A stretch of DNA of 64,000 nt from Scalesia atractyloides (Eukaryota; Streptophyta; Magnoliopsida; Asterales; Asteraceae). This document shows, piece by piece, positions 20,790 to 31,539 of this stretch. Both the position numbers and the translations under genes were made by a program. The stretch is taken from assembly GCA_947069175.1 (NCBI GenBank), contig CAMTDV010000017.1, positions 45,827,137-45,891,136 on the forward strand. The letters are read 5' to 3'. The stretch's first letter is position 1, and each line of letters starts with the position of its first letter. The notes beneath the pieces were generated by a model that ran no database searches, was not told the DNA's origin, and saw only the letters and a program-made list of their open reading frames with translations.

Positions 20790-21561
20790 ACAAGATACAT
20801 AGAAGATTGATGCAAGTAGTAAATACAGCCTAACAATAGTTTACTACCCCTAATACGTATGACGAAGTGCCATTCAATAACATCATCTCCTTCAAGTCCC
20901 TTACTTGAACATGATTTAGGTGAATTGATCATTTATCCTTTCGTTACAGATGTCATGTAAAATCCAGAGACATAGAGTGATCGTTATCTGTTGATTTAAC
21001 TTTAGCAGGCCTTAGACATCTTACTCTCAACGAATAAGAGGAACAAATCCCATCTTGACTACATACGTCTCTCACAATCACCTTGTACCACACCTGAGCT
21101 TAGCCTTATGTACTGCCATATTACTGACAGCAAAGAACCAAGAAAAAGTATAATATTTGGTGAATATCAAGACCCAATATGTATCTCAAGTTAGAGGATA
21201 CAATGATATTCTCCTTTACTCAAATTTACTTATGATCAATCTCAAAGATTCCATGCAGTAACATTTGAGAGCGGGTCAGTCCAATATTTGTATCCCACAA
21301 ATATCTATGAACTTTGGCAGCAACACTTTGCTCTATATTCATACCTAATGAATATCCACCAATCCAAGTTCATAATAGTCTTACTTTCATATTGTTCCCA
21401 CAAATATGATCGACTACGGACATTTAGAATAATTAACTTATCATGGATTTAAACATGCTAAAATGGAACATAACTCAAAATGCCATAATCATTAAATGAG
21501 TTATAATAACAATTGTTCCGATATCCAAATACTAAATAGATCAAATCCAATCACTAGAATA
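20790..21561 (-). other. 3' untranslated region of element C
   Basis: About 770 bases between the RNase H end and the PPT, AT-rich and without a supportable frame. No ORF2 is present, so C is not of the SIRE-like type. Confidence 0.6.
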
Positions 21562-23225
21562 TCAAAGTCCTAAGGCACAAGTATGACCCTCATGCTTTGG
21601 CCGTTCAAGGAGCTTCGTGAGAGGATCCACAATCTTTTGATCGGTGTGAACTTTGCGAATACATATCTTTCCTTTTTCAACTTCATCCCTTATGTAGTTG
21701 AATCTTCGCTCAATGTGCCTAGTCTTTTGATGTGCACGAGGTTCCTTAATTTGTGCAATTGCACCCTCGTTATCACAAAAGATTTCTAGGGGATCCTGAA
21801 TGGTAGGGACTACCCCTAGGTCGGTGATGAATTTCTTCAACCATGCAGCTTCTTGTGCTGCCAATGAAGCGGCGATGTATTCTGATTCTGTAGTGGACAA
21901 TGCTACAACATCCTGCTTCGAGCTCTTCCAAGAGATTGCAGCTCCATTCAAAATGAAGACATACCCAGATTGTGATCGAGAATCATCTCGATCAGTTTGG
22001 AAACTCGCATCCGTGTAACCCTTTACAACGAGTTCCTCTTCACCAGATCCATATATTAGAAACATATCCTTAGTCCTTCTAAGGTATTTCAATATGCTTT
22101 TAACAGCCATCCAATGACTGTTACCTGGATTTTGCTGGTATCTACTTGTCATGCTTAAGGCACATGACACGTCCGGTCTAGTGCATATCATTGCCTACAT
22201 GATGGATCCTATAGCAGACACATATGGGACTCCTTTCATTCTCTCTTTCTCATCCTTTGAGCTTGGACATTGAGACGCATTCAATATCGTTCCCTTTTGA
22301 ATAGGTACCAAACCTTTCTTAGAGTTCTCCATCTTGAACCTTTTCAAGACTTTGTCAATGTATGCACTTTGGTTCAAACCTATCAAGCGCCTTGATCTAT
22401 CTCTATAGATCTTTATTCCCAAAATATAGGTGGCTTCATCAAGATCCTTAATGGAAAAAACAACTTCCAAGCCAGGTTTTAACACCTTCCATGGTTGGAA
22501 TATCATTTCCAAATAGTAGAATGTCATCGACATACAATACTAGGAAAGTGATGATGCTCCCACTAGCTTTCTTATACACACAAGCTTCATCGGCGTTCTT
22601 GATGAATCCAAAATTCCTAATTTCTTCATCAAAACGATGATTCCAACTTCTAGATGCTTGTTTCAATCCATATATTGATTTCTTTAACTTGCATACTTTG
22701 TTAGGATGTTTTGGATCGACAAAACCTTCAGGCTGAACCACATAGACATCTTCATTAAGATATCCATTGAGGAAAGCCGTTTTGACATCCATTTGCCAAA
22801 TCTCATAATCGTAATATGCAGCCATGGCAAATAATATCCTAATTGACTTTAGCATCGCCACGGGCGAGAAGGTCTCATCATAATCAACTCCTTGAGTTTG
22901 AATGAAACCTTTGGCTACAAGTCTCGATTTATATGTATCCAAGTTACCATGCATATTAGTTTTCTTCTTGAAAACCCACTTACTTCCAACTACTTTGGAG
23001 TTAAGAGGTGTGTACAACCAATTCCCATACTTGGTTGTCATACATGGATTGCATCTCGACGTTCATGGCTTCAAGCCACTTGTCACAATCGGATTGTGAC
23101 ATTGCATCTTGGTATGTGGTTGGTTCATCTGAATCTACCACGTAGCATCCATTCATGAAAAATCCATATCTTTCGGGTGGATGACTAATTCTACCAGATC
23201 TGTGAACGTTTTGTGTATTGATCAA
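21562..23225 (-). pseudogene. pol: Pol of element C: reverse transcriptase and RNase H
   Basis: Reading leftwards, the linker before RT ends near 23000, and RT has KWVFKKK near 22970, QMDVKTAFLNG near 22770 and an intact YVDD box at 22534-22523. A frameshift near 22460 separates the next block (YILGIKIYRDRS). A TAG at 22195-22197 interrupts a GSIM-AMICTRPDV motif, where Tyr is usual. RNase H has GYTDASF near 22015, STTESEYIAA near 21890 and the CDNEGAI motif near 21775. It ends near 21562. Frames change near 23040 and 22460. Confidence 0.9.
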
Positions 23226-24641
23226 TCATTTGATCCTCTTCAACAACCTCTTGTTGAGTGATAGTATCAACCAAACGTGTATCGGCTTGTGGTTCTTGAT
23301 CCTCATCAAGTTCCACTGTTCGACTACTAGTTCCTTCCATAAGGAACTTAGCCTCCAAGAACTTACCCTTTCGAGAAACAAATACCTTTTACTCTGTTGG
23401 ATCGTAAAAGTAATATCCTATATCATCTTTAGGATATCCTGCAAAGATACACTTAGTGGATCGTACTTCCAATTTGTTTGGGGTGTATTGCTACACACAA
23501 GCTTCACAACCCCATACCTTCAAATATGATAATGATGGAGCCTTTCCATGCCATATTTCAAAAGGTGTCTTATCCACTTTCTTGGTTGGGGCCATATTCA
23601 TTATACGGGCCGCAGAGAGCAAAGTGTAACCCCATAATGATAGAGGCAATGTGCTTCTAGCCATCATAGATCGAACCATATCCAATAGAGTTCGATTCCT
23701 CCTTTCAGACACACCATTATGTTGTGGTTTTCCAGGTGGAGTAAGTTGTGAGATAATCCCACAACTCCTAAGATGATCTTGAAAAGCATCACTAAGGTAT
23801 TCACCTCCTCTATCGGTACGAAGGACTTTGATTGTTTTCTTGAGTTGATTTTCTACTTCACTTTTGAATCTTTAAACATTTGAAATGCTTCATCTTTGTG
23901 TCTTAACAAGTACACATAACCGTAACGACTATAGTCATCGGTAAAACTAATGAAGTATCTTTCACCATTCCTAGTCATTGGCTTAAAAGGACCACATACA
24001 TCCGAATGTATGATACCTAATAAGTCTTTTGCCCTTTCAAAGGTGCCATTGAAGGGTGCCTTAGTCATTTTGCCTTGTAAACAAGATTCACATACATCAA
24101 ATGAATCATCTTCATTTGTTTCCAAAAGACCATTCTTTCGAAGTGTTTGCATGCGATTTTTGTTTATATGTCCAAGGCGACAATGCCAAAGATAGGATTC
24201 AGTCAAATCTAATTTGAGTTTCTTGGTGGTTGCTTGGTACATTGAACTATCAAATAATGTATTATCATGAACCAATTCATAAATACCATTTGAAGGCATA
24301 GCTTTAAAGTAAAACATGTCATTCATCAAAACATAAATATCATCGTTTACAAACTTTAAATTAAAACCATATTGTAGCAAGAGGGAAACTGAAATAGTGT
24401 TCCTAGTCAAACTAGTAGCATACAAAACATTTTTCAAGGTGATTTCCAAACCACTTGGAAGTTCCAAAACATAGTCTCCTCGGGCTTCAACTTGAACCTT
24501 TGCTCCATTACCCATGAAGAGACTAATGTCTCCCTTCTTGTAATGTTTATTTCTTTTGAACCCCCTGCAACAAATTGCAAATATGAGTTCCACACCCGAT
24601 ATCCAATACCCATGTGTTTGAAGAAATAACATTAAGGTCAA
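23226..24641 (-). pseudogene. pol: Pol of element C: GAG-pre-integrase and integrase
   Basis: GAG-pre-integrase has LWHCRLGH near 24195 and CESCLQGKM near 24085. The integrase core starts with HSDVCGPF near 24010. The second Asp is at 23814-23812 and the Glu (SERRNRT) at 23706-23704; these are exactly 36 codons apart (DD35E). A one-base loss near 23870 shifts the frame between the first Asp and the rest. A stop at about 23490 falls where an Ala or Ser of the C-terminal core is expected, and another lies near 23395. The C-terminal GYP motif is near 23440. Confidence 0.88.
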
Positions 24642-25558
24642 TATGTATCATAAAGATTGTACCTAAGGTTTGCCCCGCATCCCTCTTGTTTTTCAACTCC
24701 TTGAGATAGGTTGGACAATTTCTTTTCCAATGTCCTATCTCTCCACACTCAAAGCATGTGTCAGTCGAAGCAACCTTTGCCTTCTTTTCCTTCGGTTTCG
24801 TGGGTTCCGCTTTAACCTTTCCTTTCCTTTTCCCTTTGACATGACCCTTCCTTTTGGCAAAACTTGTCTTGGAGTCGGGGTGGGGCCTCTTCTTGTTGCC
24901 TCCCTCATTGATCGTTAGAACGGGTAAAGCCTTTTTACCCATGCTCACCTCGGCAGTTTGAGCATTGCATGAAGCTCACCAATGCTCTTGTCCCATCCGT
25001 TCATGTTATAATTCATGACAAAAGTCTCAAACTTCTTTGTTAAAGAGTTGAGGATCAAATCCGTAGCCAACTCTTTAGAGACGGGACAATTAAGCCTTTC
25101 GAGGCGATCAATGTGGCTTTTCATCTTCAGGACATAAGATGAGACCGATTGGGTTTCCTCCATACGACATGCATGAAGCGCCCGAACCGTTTTGAAGCGT
25201 TCTACCCTTGCTTGTTGAAGGAACATTTCCTTCAATTGGGTAATCATGTCGTATGCCCCAGGATGTTCAAAATCCTTTTGAATCTCGGGAATCATAGTTC
25301 CCAACATGAGGCAAGAGGCTTGCATGGAGTCCTCGTATACTTAACCCAATCGTTATTGGCCTCCTCATCTTCCATGTTAGGTTCATCGGGAATAGGATCG
25401 CCCAACACATAAGATATCTTTTCTTGCTTGAGAAGGATTCTCAAGTTTCGATACCAATCCATGAAGTTGTTATGGTTGAGACGATCCTTTTCAAGGATGG
25501 TTCTTAGTGATAGGTTACGGACGGTTTAGGTAATTGTGTTTGCATTGTTAGCGGCCAT
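24547..25558 (-). pseudogene. gag: Gag and protease of element C
   Basis: The start is ATG at 25558-25556 (MAANNANTIT), followed by a TAA at codon 11. The UBN2-type capsid lies at 25470-24950 and its frame shifts near 25330. Another shift near 24955 enters a Lys-rich region with an intact CCHC zinc knuckle (CFECGEIGHWKRNC) at 24756-24715. The protease motif near 24603-24595 reads D-I-G where D-T-G or D-S-G is needed, then C-G-T-H-I-C, so the active-site triad is altered. A G5 run near 24565 is the site of a further shift into the integrase frame. Confidence 0.85.
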
Positions 25559-27171
25559 CTACAAAATTTTAACAAAGTTTAATTTTAGTATTTTCGATAT
25601 TATTAAATTTTAATTATTAATACCCTTTTGTGTCTCATAGACAATTAATAATTAAAATTTAGAATCCAACGTTACATTTAAATGTTGGTTAGGTGACCTT
25701 TATCCCATTATTTAAATTAACAAGGTAGTCAACGTTTGACAATTGCAACCCTTTGCAATTTCAAGCCATATGGGATCGGTTAAACATCTTAATGTTTAGT
25801 TGGCATATTTAATCCCATCAACACCTTTGTACGCCATGCTTCGGTGACCCTGAGCACATGGTTTCCAAATCAAATCGTCCTACTTACACACACATGTAAG
25901 TTTACACATACAAGTGGTTAGGTGACCTTTATCCCACAAATATTGTAAGCCTACCTCCAATTCACAAGTTCCTTCAAATGTGGTTAGGTGACCTTTATCC
26001 CACAAAGAATTCCCAAGTGATTCGAGTGTTGTATAAAAGGATGGTGTTTGAGTTGTTTTATAAAAGGGATTTTATGTTTTCAAAAATTCTAGTTTTAGAA
26101 ACTTTATGTACCATACATTTGCATGCATTCAAATTCATGGTACCTTAGTGAAAACCAATTTTCAAGGTTCTTTTAATAAAACCCATTTTATTATAAAATC
26201 ATTAATTTTTAATAAAACCATTTTATTAACTACTTTAATGATTTTTAAAGAACCAATTTTAAGCTTGTTATGGATTATAAGTTGTTAAGCATGCATATCC
26301 AAATATCATCTAAACAACCATAAATAAATAATCATACAATCATAACACACAAAACAATAGGTGCATAACCATAGCCAACTATTTTTGACACACTTGTTAG
26401 CCGAAACAAGTGTGCCAAAAAGTCCTTCCTAAAGGGTGAATATTGACAAAAAATGTGTCGTTGAACTCCCACTTGAACCCACATCCAAATGCTTCAAGTC
26501 TTCCTTTTGTGTTGTGATTTCTCAACTTTCTTTGGGCTTCCAAATGAACTTTAAATTCAGCTCCAAACTCCTTTGGGCTTCGAAAAAGTGTTTTGATTAT
26601 TGGGCTAAAATCCCGTTAATAACCATAAAGTTCTTTACACCCAAAATTGGCCATAACCAAAACCGCATTTTTGTGTGCATCTTCTTTTACAATAAAATAT
26701 CCTAATACATTTTTCTAGTAAAAATGCACCTAATCTATTTATTTACATACCAAATGAAAATAAATAAATTACATATTTTTCAAATGGAAGAACAAAGATA
26801 GTTAATTATTACAACCCATTGAATAATTAAATATAAATCACAAACACAAACATTCAACATATTTAAACACAAGGTCGTGGCTAGGTTATGAACACCAAAA
26901 ATATATACCCACATATATATTTAAATTCAAGAGCAAAAATGGTTTCCTTTTTGTCACCCAATTTTCGGCCAAGTTAAAACTGAAAGGATGGGTTTTTTTT
27001 TGTCCAAACAAACATATCATCCATATGACATAATTTTTCAAGATACTTTTATGCATGTATAATAAACATCTTGAAAAACAAAATGAGAACCATGATCAAA
27101 TTTTTGGCCATAGGGTTTCTCCAAACCCGAAACCCAAAATTTTAAATCTTATGAAGCATGCATTCATATAA
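25559..27171 (-). other. 5' leader of element C
   Basis: About 1.6 kb between the PBS and gag without a supportable frame. It contains three copies of a 21-base repeat at 25687-25707, 25916-25936 and 25982-26002. A leader this long may include the packaging signal, but nothing here proves that. Confidence 0.6.
25687..26002 (-). repeat. Three interspersed copies of a leader repeat in element C
   Basis: Plus-strand core GTTAGGTGACCTTTATCCCA at 25687-25707, 25916-25936 and 25982-26002 (each preceded by G). Copies two and three extend further (GTGG before, CAAA after). The intervals are 229 and 66 bases. A weaker echo (CGGTGACC) lies near 25843. Confidence 0.85.
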
Positions 27172-27187
27172 CCTGGCTCTGATACCA
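27172..27187 (-). promoter_or_regulatory. Primer binding site of element C (initiator tRNA-Met)
   Basis: The minus strand reads TGGTATCAGAGCCAGG, one base from the LTR end, matching the usual plant initiator tRNA-Met PBS. It proves that the right LTR is the 5' LTR. Confidence 0.93.
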
Positions 27188-27188
27188 C

Positions 27189-28126
27189 TGTTGGGATTTT
27201 GACATGTTTATCAAAGTTATTTTATCCGTATTAAATAAAAACGCAGCAGAATATTTATTTAAAACATGTTACTTACAAGATATAAAACCCATTTTATATG
27301 TAAAACCAAAACCCAGATCCATATATGAACATGCATGCTATCAAAATACAATCATAGGGTGTTTAGAATGCTACCTTCCAAAGAACAAGTAGGTGAAGAA
27401 GATGATACTTCTTGAATGGTAATCTTCTAAGTATAAGACCTCAAGCTTGTATACCCCAAGGTTTCCAACAAATACCACAAGATTGCTAGGATTTCTACAC
27501 TTATGAACTCACTTGAAACACCCTCTTGACAACCACCTTTGGCCGAAAACTGAGAGCTCCTTTTAGAGTTCTTGCACTTGAATTTTTGTCTAGAGAATGT
27601 GTGTGTGTAATGTATGAATTAAAAACACCAAAATCCTCCATATAATCTTACAAGATCAAGTGTTGGATTTTGTGAGATTGTGTAAGATATGGCATGAAAT
27701 ATGAATGGTGGAAGACCACCTTGGGAAGACTCCAAAAAAATCGGCCATATGGCCTTGTTTTTGTCACCCAACATTTTCAATTTAATTTTTAAAAGTCTTA
27801 TATTTATTTTATAAAGTTATAACATCACATGTTATAAGACTTATGCAACATACCACAATTATTTATAATGTTACTTAACCCATTAAATAATAATATAAAA
27901 TATTCTCTCAAAATAAATTATCCATATAATTTATTAGTTTCTCAAGTGCAATTATTTAGAAAACCAATTTCTAAATATTCTAAGTGTTAATATTTATTTG
28001 TTTGATCACATCATAAATAAATATTATGTGTGTTTGTCTAGCTTGTTATTGGGTATGACCCGACTTGGATCATAACGTACTAGCCACATCAATTTAATAT
28101 GTGTCTTGGGCATACCGATTCCAACA
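27189..28126 (-). repeat. 5' LTR of element C (right)
   Basis: 938 bp, same ends as the left LTR. It would carry the promoter of C, reading leftwards. Confidence 0.95.
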
Positions 28127-28131
28127 CTTTA
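28127..28131. repeat. Target site duplication, right copy (CTTTA)
   Basis: Identical to 19834-19838. Confidence 0.95.
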
Positions 28132-30552
28132 TTCATTGCTATCCATCAGCACTTGAAGAGGCTACATCCCTTGGGTTACATGTAACCCTTGGTGATAATT
28201 CAACTCAAGCAGCCACTACAATTGCTGAACTCCCAAGTTCTCGGTTGGAAAGTGGTTTCATTACTAAGACTTGGTTGAAGGCAACCATTGTTGAGGCAAC
28301 AACTGTTACCTCTGTTGTGGGAAGTCCCCAGTTCCAAGACAAAGGGGCATCTATGGTTGAAGCTGGTACTAAAACCACTGCTAATGATACCATAGCTACA
28401 ACTACCACTTTAGGTAGGAGTTCAGATGATCCTATTAAATTAGGTGATGAGATAAAATACCAGGATTTGACAGGGAGAGTGACAAAGATAGAAAACTCTG
28501 TTGATGAAATCAAAAGTTTACTGAAGCAGATGATAGCTACAAAAAGTCAACCCTCTGTTCTATCCACTGCTGATCTCAAAAAGCTCTTAACCCTCTATTT
28601 CAACATCAACGGCATCATTTGGATCTACAACACAAGCACCATATGAATGATGTTAGAAACATGGTTGAATCAAGGTATCAAGATACTGCAACAGACATTA
28701 AAGCCATCAAAGCTCATCCACTCACAACCACTAGCCATGCACCTCCAACGGTTATCTTTGTTACAACAGATAAAGCCAAAAAGGGGGAGAAACCTTTGGG
28801 AAACAAAAAGCTGAAAATAGATGATGATAAGGCCAGACCTACATTAAATATTCCAAGGCCTGATGGCTCAAAGAAGAAATATTTAACTGATGAAACTATG
28901 GCCAATGCAAGGGCTAGTCACAAGAAGACAGTGATCGAGGAGAGCAGAGTGTTGATTGAGAAAAAGATTGAACAACAAAAAGAAAAAGGAGAGGTTGGTT
29001 CTTCATCAAAGAGGATACCTGCTAGAAAAGCCAGGCAACCAACATCCACACCTCCTAAAACTAAGCCTGTAATCAAACCATTAAAACCTCTGCCTCTCAA
29101 AAACCCATCACATCTTCAAAACCACAACCCAAATCCACACAAGCAGATGTTACAGCACCTGTTGTGTCAACATCTGTTGATACAGCAGAGGTTGCAACAT
29201 GCAACTCTATCCACTTCCATGATCACATTTCCCACATCAACTCATCCATTATCCACACCACCTAAGATCTCACTACCACCATCACCCACTTTAAGGTAAA
29301 AGGAGAAAAATCACAAAAGTGATCAATGATGATAAGATTCATGCACCTCTTCCACTATCATCACAACCAATGACCTCCACATCAGTGATTACAACATCTT
29401 CAACTCTTGAAGTTACTCCTGCAGCAAAGCTGTATCCTCTTGATTTACCAGCAGTCAGGGAAGAGATCCTAAGTTTCTTTTCAGAGGATGTCCCTGACAA
29501 AAGAATAATCCTATCCCTTGATGGCTATCCAAGACCTGCAAATGTTGATGATTACCTGGAATTGAAACGAAAGCAAGCAGAGGATATTGCCAAAAGAGAA
29601 ACAGCTGGTAAAGGTGATAGAGAAATACAAATTGCCATGTCCTTTCAACTAAGTAAAGCCAACATCTTACAAAACTTTGTCAAGAACATGAGCTACCAGT
29701 TGTCAAAAAGGGAAGATAAGCTACTCAAAAGTGAACTTATTGAGTATATCATGGAGAAGAAGATGTATAAGGTAACAAGGGCACAGTTCAGGGATTGGAG
29801 CATAGATGAGCTAAGAGATGAAATCAACAGAATGCAAGAAATGTTGAAAGACCCTCTCAAAAAGCCAACTCCTCCCAACTGGGATTTATAAAAGAAAGAT
29901 ATGCCTGAAACAGACTTAAAGTTGAAGAGAATGAAGAATGAACTAATTCAGAATCATTATGGTTCAAAGAACCAAGTGATGAGATGGGGGTGAGGTCAGA
30001 GTGATAGACACTTACAAAAAGTTGGAAGAAAGGAGGAAAAAGGATCCATCCATGCCTCCTAAAACCTGATTATTCAAAAGAAGATGCTATTCTCAAAGCC
30101 CAACTCTCCAAAAAGTCCAACACAACATCTGCCCATTCCACACTTGCCCTGTTACACAGAAAAAGGCAAGGGGGATGTCTGTAAAGGCTGACAAAGAGTT
30201 TGAGGATACATTCATCAAAGAAGGTATACAGAACATGATTGATTATCCAACTTATGATTTAAGTGCCAAGCTGGCTAAAGATTTATCACAAATAGCTCCT
30301 TCTCAATCCTTAGCAATAAAAGCTCCTTCAAGAAAATCTTCAAACCTAAAAATTCTAAAGTGGAAGGTCGACAAAGACACCCATGAATTGACACTGCTCA
30401 AGTCTGATGGTAATGCCACTAAACTATCCATGGAAGCTGCTTATGGGCTTACAGTAGAAGACTTCCAAGAATTATTATGTTTAGAGCTGGAGAAGGATGC
30501 TGATGACATAGAATATCTTAACTTTGAACTTCAATTCGAAGGTCAAATATGA
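28132..30552 (+). pseudogene. ORF2 of element B, C-terminal part
   Basis: This resumes ORF2-B after element C. It holds a Thr/Ser-rich stretch with the SSDDPIKLGDE motif near 28420, a short coiled coil near 28470-28530, a Lys/Pro/Thr-rich low-complexity linker (28700-29250), and a conserved C-terminal domain with DPLKKPTPP near 29855 and the LKWKVDKD.HELTLLKSDG block near 30355. All these are present in the same order in ORF2-D. Frame changes occur near 28610, 29120, 29300 and 29990 with a stop at 29889-29891. It ends at 30550-30552, 57 bases before the PPT. Confidence 0.72.
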
Positions 30553-30608
30553 GAATTCTTCCTGAGGAATAAAGACCAAGAATAAAGTGTTTTTGGCATC
30601 ATCTGTTC

Positions 30609-30617
30609 TAGGGGGAT
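30609..30617 (+). promoter_or_regulatory. Polypurine tract of element B
   Basis: TAGGGGGAT directly precedes TGTTGGGATTGAACC. Confidence 0.85.
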
Positions 30618-31246
30618 TGTTGGGATTGAACCATATGAAACGAACAGATGATACAAAGCCAAATAACACTATCGGAGCTTTGGTTAAACTATCAGAGGTT
30701 ACAACCTCTGTTCTACATACACTGCTTTCCCTAAAGACTGCTCTCCTATCACCTAACTTCACAAAGTTGCAAAGGTCTACCAGAGTTACAAGGATCAGAG
30801 GATAGAGATCAGAGCTTAGTCATTAGATAGATTATCAATGTAATAGTGCTAAGCACTGGTAGTTAATATTAGCAGTGTGTGTAGTTAGTTACATATAGCT
30901 TCCTGTCACTATCAACCCTGACGTCATCAAAGATGCTAAGTGGTTAGATAGTTTAGTATTAATAGGTAACTTGTGTAATAGTTTAATTTGTCTATCAAAA
31001 GATCAACTTTCGCATATCATCTTCTCTGCATTTTCTTACTACCAAACTTCAATTGCAAAGGCTGAGGGGGAGTTTGTGAATCACATGCGAGTTTACCAAC
31101 TTGAAAGCATGATGATGATGAAAACAAATGACCATTGCTTGTAGTAAAAGTTTTCCATCTATTTCTGTTGCAAATCTCTTTTAAAACTCAATCATTTTCC
31201 ATTTTTGAAATAAAAACTACAAGTAATTCAAACTCAGATCCTAACA
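30618..31246 (+). repeat. LTR1: 3' LTR of element B
   Basis: 629 bp from TGTTGGGATTGAACC to AGATCCTAACA. It shares both ends and the general order of motifs with LTR2 (35341-35971), but many sites and small indels differ, so the two are not products of one recent insertion. The TATA region is degenerate (TATTAATA near 30957). Confidence 0.88.
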
Positions 31247-31539
31247 CTTATCCACTAATGAGCTATCCACTGCTAGTGTAAAATCAAAACACTGCTTTTC
31301 ATCCACTGTTGACACACAACAATGTTTACCATAACAACTGTCTTCCATAAACTATCAGAGGATACACGTGGACAGATAATAGCCGTCAAATCTTTGCCAC
31401 GTCATCATCACTTTTTCACTTTAATAAACCCTGTTTTATTCCCATCAGAGTTTTGCCATATCGAATTCAAAAAATTCTAAAAGCGGTTTTTCTCTCAAAT
31501 ATTCTTCATTCTCACAATTGTTTTTCATCACTCTCGATC
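31247..31539 (+). other. Leader of ORF2-D
   Basis: Non-coding, alignable to 18229-18499 upstream of ORF2-B, with ACACGTGG near 31373 and GCCACGTCAT near 31397. These ACGT cores resemble G-box-like sites, but the function is not shown. Confidence 0.55.

Larger units (their letters stand above)
19839..28126 (-). mobile_element. Element C: complete Ty1/copia retrotransposon on the minus strand
   Basis: It has two LTRs of 938 bp each, TGTTGG...CCAACA ends, a 5-bp duplication CTTTA, a tRNA-Met PBS next to the right LTR and a PPT next to the left LTR. The total is 8288 bp. By my hand alignment the LTRs differ at about 25 sites, roughly 2.7 per cent, which suggests about a million years at the commonly used grass rate. 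In spite of this youth the coding region shows at least seven net frame changes. Confidence 0.95.
14341..31246 (+). mobile_element. Element B: copia retrotransposon, gag mostly deleted, split by element C
   Basis: A protease-integrase-RT-RNase H pol (14700-18038) is followed by ORF2 (18500-19838 and 28127-30552), a PPT and an LTR (30618-31246). Element C lies inside ORF2 with a 5-bp duplication. No gag capsid or zinc knuckle is visible between the 13834 LTR and the protease, so the 5' part is deleted. Whether the 13834 LTR belonged to B is unclear: it does not match the LTR at 30618. Confidence 0.75.

Noticed and set aside
28205..28513. Long minus-strand frame opposite ORF2-B
   Set aside because: Its Val/Ser-rich sequence is the shadow of the Thr/Ala-rich coding strand, with no domain.
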